Source: an uncultured Caryophanales bacterium (GTDB lineage Bacteria; Bacillota_I; Bacilli_A; RFN20; CAG-826). From it: 27,490 bases of DNA. The position numbers were made by a program, and so were the translations under genes. Location: the NCBI GenBank assembly GCA_947165725.1, contig CAMVBL010000009.1:1-27490 (forward strand). Direction: 5' to 3'. Each line of letters begins with the position of its first letter. Position 1 is the stretch's first letter. The notes below the pieces were generated by a model, which was not told the origin of the DNA, did not search any database, and worked only from the letters and a program-made list of their open reading frames with translations. This document shows, piece after piece, positions 17,734 to 24,714 of this stretch.

Positions 17734-18666
17734 CTATTTATTTTCAAATAATGCACCAAACTCTTTTGGTGTTGGAGCGGTAAACTTCATTAGCTTACCT
17801 GTAAATGGATGAATAAAGTCTAATTCATAAGCATGCAAACCAAGTCTTTTAATCGGATTAGCGGGTTCGCCATACTTATCATCACCAATGATATGGTGAC
17901 CTCTTTCACCTAAGTGAACACGAATTTGATTCTTTCTACCAGTATCGATATTGACATCAAGTAAGGAATACGTGCCATTAGTTTTCATTACTTTGTAGTG
18001 GGTAATCGCAAGTTGTCCGTCCCCTGGTTTTTTAGAAGAATACATCAAGTTTTGACTATTCTTTTTTAAATAAGATTTAATCGTATCACTATTCTTTTCC
18101 ATGACACCTTCTACAATCGCGTAATAACCGCGTTTTTTAACGATATCATTCCACTTCTCTTGTAAGGCTTGTTGAATCTTCACGTTTTTCGCGATCATAA
18201 AGACACCAGAAGTATCTTCATCTAATCTATGGACCACGAAGACACGGTTATGTTTATCTTTTTGTTGCACATAATCACTTAGCATGCGGTACGCTGTGGA
18301 TGATTTCTCATTATCAGAGGCTACTGAAAGTAGACCACTAGGTTTATTAATAACGATGATGTCATCATCTTCATAAATAATTGGTAATTTACTTCTAGTT
18401 TTCTTTTTAATTGGGGAATTAGAAATAATAATTGTGTCCTCTGGATATAATTTGAAGTTAAATTGGCTAACAGGTGCACCATCAATAGAGACACGGTGTG
18501 AACTTAATAATGACTTCACAGAGTTTCTTGATTGGTTTTTAAATGTCTCTAAAAGGAATTCTAAAAGCTCACATTCTTTTGTGACCTTATATTCCTTGAT
18601 GTTGTTGTAATTCTTCTTAACAGGCGCCTTTTCACGCGCTTTATTTCTGTTGCCTGGTTTCTTCAT
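17734..18666 (-). CDS. RluA/RluD-family pseudouridine synthase
   Basis: Converts uridine to pseudouridine in rRNA or tRNA. The target cannot be read from the sequence; the RluD type (23S rRNA) is the usual guess. From the chosen ATG it has 310 residues: a Lys/Arg-rich leader, an S4-like domain (SVKSLLSSHRVSIDGAPVS), a connecting strand with DDIIVINKPSGLLS, and the catalytic motif HRLDEDTSG with its conserved Asp, then VRVHLGERGHHIIGDDKYG in the family's closing region. A GTG at 18751-18753 would extend it by 29 residues through a hairpin, with no family support. TATAAT lies 6 nt before the ATG and there is no Shine-Dalgarno. Confidence 0.9.
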   Translation of the reverse strand: MKKPGNRNKAREKAPVKKNYNNIKEYKVTKECELLEFLLETFKNQSRNSVKSLLSSHRVSIDGAPVSQFNFKLYPEDTIIISNSPIKKKTRSKLPIIYEDDDIIVINKPSGLLSVASDNEKSSTAYRMLSDYVQQKDKHNRVFVVHRLDEDTSGVFMIAKNVKIQQALQEKWNDIVKKRGYYAIVEGVMEKNSDTIKSYLKKNSQNLMYSSKKPGDGQLAITHYKVMKTNGTYSLLDVNIDTGRKNQIRVHLGERGHHIIGDDKYGEPANPIKRLGLHAYELDFIHPFTGKLMKFTAPTPKEFGALFENK

Positions 18667-18672
18667 ATCTAC

Positions 18673-18678
18673 ATTATA
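18673..18678 (-). promoter_or_regulatory. Consensus -10 box 6 nt before the pseudouridine synthase ATG
   Basis: TATAAT on the minus strand, then gtagat, then ATG. The -35 region is weak (GTGCCT at 17 bp). The start site would fall on the initiation codon, giving a leaderless message, as before rpiB. Confidence 0.4.
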
Positions 18679-18720
18679 TATGCGAGTAACAAAAAAGGCA
18701 CCTAATTGAAGTGCTAATGT

Positions 18721-18759
18721 AAAAGTGGACAAGGTAAAAAAGCCTCCGTCCACTTTTTT
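18721..18759 (+). terminator. Terminator-like hairpin in the leader of the 73-residue gene
   Basis: AAAAGTGGAC (18721-18730) and GTCCACTTTT (18748-18757) are a perfect 10-bp inverted repeat. The 17-nt loop contains a second small stem (AGG/CCT), and on the plus strand a run of six T ends at 18759. No plus-strand gene ends just upstream; the next plus-strand gene starts 31 bp downstream. It is therefore either a leader attenuator for that gene or a barrier between the divergent genes. A TTGAAG near 18705 could be a -35, but no good -10 pairs with it. Confidence 0.5.
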
Positions 18760-18790
18760 CTTTGATATTCTATTTGAAGGAGGTTATTAA

Positions 18791-19012
18791 ATGGCAAGAA
18801 CATACAAAAGAAAATTCACCATGCGTAGTCCTGAAGAAAAAGAAGTTTTGGAAGAACAAAGAGACTCACTCTCCCCTATCGTTAAATATATGATTAATCC
18901 TGGCTATGCAGATGTAGACGCTAACTTATCAGTGTTTGAAAAAACAAACGCCGCGATTAACGCAGCGTTCAGTTGTATATCTACTCTAGTAGCAGAGAAG
19001 ATTATTAAATAA
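18791..19012 (+). CDS. Small conserved-looking protein of unknown function (73 residues)
   Basis: Not recognised. The reading frame has the strongest ribosome-binding site in the window (AAGGAGG, 8 nt before the ATG), which makes it a real gene despite its size. The N-terminus is basic (MARTYKRKFTMR), followed by a charged helix-like stretch (SPEEKEVLEEQRDSL) and a mixed C-terminal helix with Ala/Ile and a KIIK end. No signal peptide, membrane helix or cysteine pair is seen, apart from a single Cys near residue 61. It stands alone on the plus strand between divergent and convergent minus-strand genes, behind a terminator-like hairpin. The following 108 bp to the ABC ATPase hold no terminator I can name, only weak dyads (ACAAG/CTTGT; CCGCT/AGCGG). 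Confidence 0.65.
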   Translation: MARTYKRKFTMRSPEEKEVLEEQRDSLSPIVKYMINPGYADVDANLSVFEKTNAAINAAFSCISTLVAEKIIK

Positions 19013-19120
19013 ACAAGCCGCTCCAATGAACGACTTGTCCTTTGAAAGGATGATTGCCAAACCCACCTCAACACGACATAGTTTAAAGCGGTTTTGGACA
19101 ACCTTAATCAATGTTGATAA

Positions 19121-20779
19121 TTATTGTTTAATCTTCAATGTACCATCAGTGATAAGTTTGCCTGATTTACGGTCATATAGAAGAATTCTATTAGTGTCAA
19201 ATGAGACGTTAATCTTCGCGCCCATTTCATAGTCAACATCACCGTATACAACAGATGTTAAGAAGAAATCATCGATTGATAGTTTAACTGTTGTTTCAGT
19301 ACCAGTAGGAAGAGCACTATAGATTTCACCTTTTAAACCACTATTTTGGTTTTTAATGTTTATAAAGACAGGTCTAATGCCTAAGATAAGTGTATCATCT
19401 GGAATATCGTGTTCTTCTTCTGCTTCGATGTCGCCATGAACTGTGTGAATATGATAGTTAAAGCGGCGATCAGCGTTTTCTTTTTCAACATAACCACGTT
19501 GTTTCTTTGCTTCTTCTAAAGCATCTTCTTTAGCTTGAATTTCAGCATCACGTTGTTTGAAGAATTCGTTGATATCGACTTTCTTGTTAGGTATGAACAC
19601 AAATGTTCTACCATTTAACATTTCAAGTTCAATCACATCACCCTTTTGGGTTGGACGCGCTTCAATAAAGTTAATAGATGGTGAACCAATGAAGTCTGCG
19701 ACAAATAAGTTAGCAGGCTTTTTGAAGATATCTAATGGTGGTTCATATTGTTGAAGTACACCATTGTTGATTAAGCAGACACGTGTCGCAAGAGTCATAG
19801 CTTCTTGTTGGTCATGGGTCACGTAAACGAATGTTGAACCTGTATCAAGGTGTAAACGTTTTAATTCAGAACGCATTTCTAAACGTAATTTAGCATCTAA
19901 GTTAGATAATGGTTCATCCATGAAGATAACTTTTGGCTCTGGTGCTAAGGTTCTTGCGATAGCGACACGTTGTTGTTGACCACCTGATAATTCAGATGGA
20001 TAACGATCCATGAATTCGCCAATGTGAACGATACGTGCCACATGACGGACTCTTAAGTCGATTTCTTCTTTATTTAACTTACGGTATTTAATGATTGGTT
20101 TTCCTTCTGCATCAACATAAACACCATTGTCGTTGAAGATACGACCTTTTTCTTTTTCAGTGTTACGAATCTTTTCGGCTTTTTCTAAGAATTCTTTCCT
20201 CTTTTGTTCTGCGAAATCCTTACATTCAGTTAAAGGCTTAGAATCAAAATTAAGAGCATATAATTCATTAGCAGCGCTCATAGAAATCTTAAAGCCATCA
20301 ATTAAATATAAACAGGCTTTGTTTTTATCGACTTTGCCTTTCTTATCAACTGCATAGTTGAGGAATTTTCTAATGTCGGTAACTTTAGTTACGGCTTTAG
20401 AAAGAGCGATGTATTTAAGATACTCACTATTAATGAGTGGTAAATTATCGTGTAATTCTTGTAAACCAAATGTGATGTTTTTATAAACAGTCATATGTGG
20501 CCACAAGGCATAGTTTTGGAATAAGAATCCGACATGACGATTAGCAGCGGAAACATTAATTCCTTCTTCAGAGTCATAGACGACTTGATCGCCGATGACA
20601 ATTTTACCGGAAGTTGGAGTTTCTAAACCCGCAATCATACGTAATGTTGTGGTTTTACCACATCCAGAAGGACCAAGTAAGGTAATGAAGCCATTATCTT
20701 CAAGTTCCATTGAAATATTGTCAACGCCGAAGAAGTTACCCCAACGTTTTGTGACATTTGTCAAAATGATTTTAGGCAT
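19121..20779 (-). CDS. ABC importer ATPase (MalK/UgpC/FbpC type) with a large insertion
   Basis: Energises the importer encoded just upstream. From the chosen start (MPKIILTNVTKRWG) it has 552 residues, against about 350-380 for usual members. Walker A is GPSGCGKTT (36-44), the Q-loop FLFQNYALWPH (85-95), signature LSGGQ (264-268), Walker B VIFMDEP (284-290), and the H-loop His about 322. Between the Q-loop and signature about 125 extra residues (about 109-233) are inserted, charged and helix-like. A second Lys/Glu-rich helical insertion lies about 400-440 inside the C-terminal TOBE-like regulatory domain. From memory, long UgpC-like ATPases of similar size occur in mycoplasmas. An ATG 42 bp upstream would overlap the permease and is less likely; GGAGG stands 14 nt before the chosen ATG. 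Confidence 0.9.
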   Translation of the reverse strand: MPKIILTNVTKRWGNFFGVDNISMELEDNGFITLLGPSGCGKTTTLRMIAGLETPTSGKIVIGDQVVYDSEEGINVSAANRHVGFLFQNYALWPHMTVYKNITFGLQELHDNLPLINSEYLKYIALSKAVTKVTDIRKFLNYAVDKKGKVDKNKACLYLIDGFKISMSAANELYALNFDSKPLTECKDFAEQKRKEFLEKAEKIRNTEKEKGRIFNDNGVYVDAEGKPIIKYRKLNKEEIDLRVRHVARIVHIGEFMDRYPSELSGGQQQRVAIARTLAPEPKVIFMDEPLSNLDAKLRLEMRSELKRLHLDTGSTFVYVTHDQQEAMTLATRVCLINNGVLQQYEPPLDIFKKPANLFVADFIGSPSINFIEARPTQKGDVIELEMLNGRTFVFIPNKKVDINEFFKQRDAEIQAKEDALEEAKKQRGYVEKENADRRFNYHIHTVHGDIEAEEEHDIPDDTLILGIRPVFINIKNQNSGLKGEIYSALPTGTETTVKLSIDDFFLTSVVYGDVDYEMGAKINVSFDTNRILLYDRKSGKLITDGTLKIKQ

Positions 20780-20780
20780 A

Positions 20781-22700
20781 TTATTTTGCTGAACCTCCAA
20801 TTCCTTTATCCATAGAAGCACCAGTCAAGAAGTTGACTAGGTAGTTAGCTGCTAGGATGATAACAATAAGCAAGAAGTTTGCGGCGTTCTCTAAAGCGGC
20901 AACGCCAGTATCTTCGAGCATAAACATGAAACGTGTAAGAATGAAATAATCACTGCCGAGGAAGACGAACAAGTCTAATTCTCTCATACAGGATATAAAT
21001 GGTAATAAGAAACCAGATATAATCGCGGCCTTTTGAATTGGGAAGATGATGTGTGTCATGCGTTTCCACCATGGGATATGCATGATAAGACCAGCTTCTT
21101 CAATTTCCGCGGATAACTGTAGCATCGCATTAAGTGATGTTCTTGAGGCAAATGGGATGTATTTAATAACACCCACTACCACCATCACGATAAAAATACC
21201 AACAGTAGCGCTTGATGCTGGGACACCTAACTTAGTGGCGACAAGCATAAAGATTAATGAAAGCGCGACAGATGGCATCAAGTACGGGAAGAATGCGACG
21301 TTATTAACCACAGCGCCAAGTACTGACTTTCTCTTTCTTGAAACTGCATAACCAATTAACAAGCCGAATAGACCCGCAAAGAAGCCACAGGCTAACGATA
21401 AACCAAATGAACCGAGTAATGATGACCAGACACGTTTTTCATTTAATAAACCAACATATCCAGCGGAAGCATTACCAATTGGTTCTTTTGAAATCCAAGC
21501 CTTGAATGATAAGCCGCTTGAGAAGTCACCAGAGTTCGGTAAGAGTGATTCTAGGAAGAAGGAAATCATTGGACCGAAGCAGGTGATTGCCACGAAGAAG
21601 CAAACGACACCACCGGTAATCCAACGACCGATTTTACCAAGATTGCGTTTACTAATTTGTCCGGATTTACCGGTAACTGTAGTGAATTGCTTACGAGAAC
21701 CTGTTTGTAATTGATTCATGATAAGCATTACGACACCGATAAGAATTAAGACAATCGCAACAGCATAACCTGAACCGATATTTCTACCACCAGAACCTTC
21801 AATCAATCCTTTCATACGCGTTGCTAACGTGTAGAATTGAACCGGATTACCTAAGGTTGTAGGAACAGAATATGAAGACATAGCCGATGAGAAAACAAGC
21901 AAGATCGTTGAGAATAATGCTGGTTTTAGCATTGGAACCGTCACTTTGGTAAAACGTTTCCACCTAGGAATATTTAAAATTGTTGCTGCTTCTTCGAGGT
22001 TGCTATCCATATTACGAAGAGCACCACCAATGAGAATATACGCGAATGGGGTATAGTGTAGGCCAAGGACCATAGCAATTGGGAACCATCCAAATATCAT
22101 CCAATTTGGAACCATGATATGAGTTAAAGCTTGGAATTCACCACCAAAGGCGGAGAATCCAGACGCGGTGGTCACAAAGAAGTTCTTCCAGAACAACGCT
22201 AGTGTCCATTGAGGCATGATGTAAGGGAAAATAAAAACAGCACCGATAAATTTCTTAAATGGCATATTTGTTCGAGTAATTAAGAATGCCATTATGCCAC
22301 CAAATGCAATTGCGAAGATACATGCAAAGATAGAGACGAGTAAGCTTCTTGCAAGAGGTAGCCAGAAATTACCAACTGCTAATTTTGAATTAAACAAAAT
22401 AGACCACCAGTTATAGAAAGTAAATTGACCGGCGTTTAAATAATCTCTATCACCATCTGCCCAAGCATTCCAGACATCGATTTCCCAGTGATCAACAGGA
22501 ACAATGCCTTTACCAGAAGCAGTGAGTGAAGATACTAAAAGAGAAATAAAAGGGAAAACATTTAAAATCAAAAGAATAACTGCAAACATAATTAAAATGG
22601 AGTTTGCAGGAACGCCTAAGAATGTAAATGTTTTTGTTGCACCACGGCGAACAACTTTAAAAAACGGAGTTCTTTCTTTGTTTGTGAATGCAGCTGACAT
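20781..22700 (-). CDS. ABC importer permease with two fused transmembrane domains (FbpB/SfuB/ThiP type)
   Basis: The 639 residues hold two BPD_transp_1 domains in one chain, so a single protein makes the whole channel. Each half has about six membrane helices and a cytosolic EAA coupling loop: LEEAATILNIPRWKRFTKV near residue 235, and IEEAGLIMHIPWWKRMTHI near 545. The middle linker is basic and Ser/Thr-rich (TGSRKQFTTVTGKSGQISK). Fused permeases are typical of ferric iron, thiamine, phosphonate and hexose-phosphate importers (FbpB, ThiP, AfuB types). The sequence does not say which. AGGAGAG precedes the ATG. The ATPase gene follows with one base between. Confidence 0.9.
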   Translation of the reverse strand: MSAAFTNKERTPFFKVVRRGATKTFTFLGVPANSILIMFAVILLILNVFPFISLLVSSLTASGKGIVPVDHWEIDVWNAWADGDRDYLNAGQFTFYNWWSILFNSKLAVGNFWLPLARSLLVSIFACIFAIAFGGIMAFLITRTNMPFKKFIGAVFIFPYIMPQWTLALFWKNFFVTTASGFSAFGGEFQALTHIMVPNWMIFGWFPIAMVLGLHYTPFAYILIGGALRNMDSNLEEAATILNIPRWKRFTKVTVPMLKPALFSTILLVFSSAMSSYSVPTTLGNPVQFYTLATRMKGLIEGSGGRNIGSGYAVAIVLILIGVVMLIMNQLQTGSRKQFTTVTGKSGQISKRNLGKIGRWITGGVVCFFVAITCFGPMISFFLESLLPNSGDFSSGLSFKAWISKEPIGNASAGYVGLLNEKRVWSSLLGSFGLSLACGFFAGLFGLLIGYAVSRKRKSVLGAVVNNVAFFPYLMPSVALSLIFMLVATKLGVPASSATVGIFIVMVVVGVIKYIPFASRTSLNAMLQLSAEIEEAGLIMHIPWWKRMTHIIFPIQKAAIISGFLLPFISCMRELDLFVFLGSDYFILTRFMFMLEDTGVAALENAANFLLIVIILAANYLVNFLTGASMDKGIGGSAK

Positions 22701-22727
22701 AAAGATCTCTCCTTATAATTTATCAGC

Positions 22728-22773
22728 CACACAAAGCGGCAAGCCCGTGAAGAGCTTGCCGACCTAGGGTGTG
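22728..22773 (-). other. Stable intergenic hairpin between lipoprotein and permease genes
   Basis: CGGCAAGC (22737-22744) and GCTTGCCG (22754-22761) form a perfect 8-bp stem with a 9-nt loop. CACAC (22728-22732) and GTGTG (22769-22773) extend it beyond an internal loop. No T-run follows in either direction, so it is not a simple terminator. It stands right behind the lipoprotein stop within an operon. By analogy to malE-malF spacers it may protect the upstream part of the message from 3' decay, so that more binding protein than permease is made. Confidence 0.6.
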
Positions 22774-22783
22774 ACTAGTTATT

Positions 22784-24160
22784 TTATTTCTTTGCAGCGA
22801 TTTGTTGCATGATGAATGCAGCAACTGTGTTGTAGTATGTACCAATGTAGCTTGGTGTTTCGACTGTTGATTTAGCAGTGTCAATCCACCATTTAGCGCT
22901 TGGGTCATTTAAGCATGGGAATTCGTTTGGTTTAGAACTATCAACGGTCCATTTGCCATCTTCACCAACGCTTCCATGTCCGTTCATTGAACGGTCTTGG
23001 TTGATTTCTTCACCATATGTTGGATAGTCACCAACGTCGCCTGACCACTTGGAGTAGCCAACTTTAGTTGTGGATAAGAAGTTAATGAAAGCACATGTTG
23101 TCCATGGGAGTGGGCTATCTGGCATGAGCATTAAGTAATGCTTATACATGAAGCCACCGAAACCCTTCATAGCAAGTGTTGGGTTCTTGCCATCAGAGTG
23201 TTTGTCACCTAAAGCAGCAATAACGATGTCTTTCTTTGTAACTTGAGCAGATTCTTCAACGTTTTGAATCTTGGAATAAACAATCCATGCAGCGTGACCT
23301 GGAGCAGCGACGAATGCTTTAAGAGCAGCACCGTCATCAGCATAGAATGTAGCGTTCTTAATGAAACGTTCGATGAATAAGAACGCGTATGAACGATCAC
23401 CACCGTAGCTTGCATATTTTTCTAAAGCTTTCTTATCTAAACCGGAAGAGTTTGTCTTATCTTCGAAAGCTTCTTTTAATAACTTGCAGTTGTCATCGGA
23501 TGTGAGTTGGATGAGCCAGTCCATGTTAACGTTTTCGTTTGTTGGATCCATTGTGTCAATGGTGACGCCTTCTTTAGCGAAATCCCAAACGTTATCGATT
23601 TCCACGTTCTTTTCTTTGTTGTTGTACATCCATGTTTTGAATTGGAATTGTAATGAGAATGGATTTGCATCACGTTCTTTATTAACGCCCTCTTTTTCAT
23701 TCCATTCTTTTGGAATGTAGTTGACGTAACCTTTTTCGATACCTTTAGTTTGAAGTTGGTAACCGTCTTGTAAGAGAGCACCACTTGTCACTGGTTTGTT
23801 AGATTCGATCTCTGCGTTTAAGAATGTGTAGATCTTACCATCGACTGTTGTTTGGTAATCGATTTGATCAACAGAGATTTCTTTAGCGCCAGATGGTCTA
23901 ACTTTGTTGAGTTCTTCAACGAATTTGTCTTTAACCTTACCACCACGGCTAGATGTAGCATACCAGTGGAATGTCTTGTCACCGATTTCTTCGGCGGCTT
24001 TTTTGAAAAGGTCATCTCTAGACATTTTTTCGGCTTCGGCGACGATTTTCTTCACACGAGTTAATTCCTCGCCACTGCCTTTTGAATTACATGCTGTAAG
24101 CATTGCTGAGGTGCTTAAAACTAAAGTGCTTAAGCACAACATTAGTCGTTTAAGTTTCAT
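22784..24160 (-). CDS. Extracellular solute-binding lipoprotein of the ABC importer
   Basis: Captures the substrate outside the membrane and hands it to the permease. The 458 residues begin with a lipoprotein signal: MKLKRL, a hydrophobic core, and lipobox LTAC with the lipidated Cys at 24. A periplasmic-binding-protein-like body follows (HWYATSSRGGKVKDKFVEEL near the start; IYTFLNAEIESNKPVTSGAL). The C-terminal part is Trp/Tyr-rich (TPSYIGTYYNTVAAF). The general type is the family 1 / iron-type binding proteins that pair with fused permeases; the substrate is unknown. The ATG at 24158-24160 has AAGGAAA 5 nt upstream; a start 36 bp further up would spoil the signal peptide. It is first in the operon. 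Confidence 0.85.
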   Translation of the reverse strand: MKLKRLMLCLSTLVLSTSAMLTACNSKGSGEELTRVKKIVAEAEKMSRDDLFKKAAEEIGDKTFHWYATSSRGGKVKDKFVEELNKVRPSGAKEISVDQIDYQTTVDGKIYTFLNAEIESNKPVTSGALLQDGYQLQTKGIEKGYVNYIPKEWNEKEGVNKERDANPFSLQFQFKTWMYNNKEKNVEIDNVWDFAKEGVTIDTMDPTNENVNMDWLIQLTSDDNCKLLKEAFEDKTNSSGLDKKALEKYASYGGDRSYAFLFIERFIKNATFYADDGAALKAFVAAPGHAAWIVYSKIQNVEESAQVTKKDIVIAALGDKHSDGKNPTLAMKGFGGFMYKHYLMLMPDSPLPWTTCAFINFLSTTKVGYSKWSGDVGDYPTYGEEINQDRSMNGHGSVGEDGKWTVDSSKPNEFPCLNDPSAKWWIDTAKSTVETPSYIGTYYNTVAAFIMQQIAAKK

Positions 24161-24200
24161 ATGATTTCCTTCTTTCTTTTTACGAACTGAACGCATACCT

Positions 24201-24228
24201 ATCTTAGCACAAAAAATATACTAAACAA
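24201..24228 (-). promoter_or_regulatory. Probable promoter of the ABC importer operon
   Basis: Minus strand: -35 TTGTTT, 16-bp spacer, -10 TAAGAT with a TGTGC extension directly before it, as at the prfA promoter. The -10 is about 40 bp from the lipoprotein ATG. The spacer contains an A/T run. Confidence 0.5.
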
Positions 24229-24609
24229 GTGTCCTCCGCGCCTAAAAATGATAGAAATCGCAAAATTGTCTTTTATTAATCGAAACATTTTGCTTTGTAA
24301 AAAAATGATTATTTTGTTCTTTTTTCTATGACGATTATGTTATTAAGCATCTTTTTTTGCTTGCTTTAAATACACTCAAATTTTGGTTTATTGTTAAGAG
24401 AAAAACACGAACATTGGGTATGGTTTTTGTAAAGATTTGCTTTGTAACAAAAAAGCACCTATTTGTTAGCGCTAAGGTTCGGGATGCTAACCATTTTACA
24501 AATGCCATGCAAATCGCAAAGACCACTAAGAAAACCAGATGCAAAAAGACATATTTTTATTTTTAATTAATGTTATATGCACGTGCAATGCATTGTCTTA
24601 AATACAAAA
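24229..24609. other. Gene-free AT-rich region with dyads and a direct repeat
   Basis: About 380 bp with no convincing gene. The two open frames of about 70 codons on opposite strands both start with TTG without a ribosome-binding site, and neither reads like a protein. Visible structure: a 12-bp direct repeat TTTGCTTTGTAA (24289-24300 and 24436-24447); a 10-bp palindrome TTAGCGCTAA (24466-24475) that is part of a wider dyad GTTAGC/GCTAAC (24465-24470 and 24486-24491); many A and T runs. It lies upstream of the ABC operon and downstream of degV, so it may hold operator sites or a small RNA. I cannot assign either. Confidence 0.4.
24578..24595. repeat. Two overlapping 10-bp palindromes
   Basis: TGCACGTGCA (24578-24587) and CAATGCATTG (24586-24595) share two bases. 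They stand between the degV terminator and the gene-free region. Each has the size of a dimeric repressor half-site pair, but no known operator is recognised. Confidence 0.35.
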
Positions 24610-24638
24610 CCCCACATCAGTACAAAACTGACATGGGG
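24610..24638 (-). terminator. Intrinsic terminator of degV
   Basis: On the minus strand CCCCATGTCAGT and ACTGATGTGGGG pair over 12 bp around a 5-nt loop, followed by TTTTGTATTT. Two of the pairs are G-U as minus-strand RNA but C-A mismatches on the plus strand, so the hairpin works for the degV transcript. It lies about 75 bp after the degV stop; the tail is only moderately T-rich. Confidence 0.7.
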
Positions 24639-24714
24639 TATTGAGCCTTTTTTGAACTGTCTACTTTTTGTTGACTAGTCCAAATTAAGGCGCCTTTATA
24701 AGTATTTAGTTATA

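Noticed and set aside
18667..18753. Upstream GTG start for the pseudouridine synthase
   Set aside because: It would run through a 10-bp hairpin, has no family counterpart, and an ATG with TATAAT at 6 nt fits better.
24161..24196. Longer start for the solute-binding protein
   Set aside because: It would put a charged stretch before the lipoprotein signal; the inner ATG has its own AAGGAAA.
24464..24477. CcpA cre site at TGTTAGCGCTAAGG
   Set aside because: The centre fits, but the outer positions of the cre consensus do not match.
24335..24566. Two overlapping open frames of about 70 codons on opposite strands
   Set aside because: Both need TTG starts, have no ribosome-binding site, show no protein-like pattern and lie in an AT-rich spacer with dyads.
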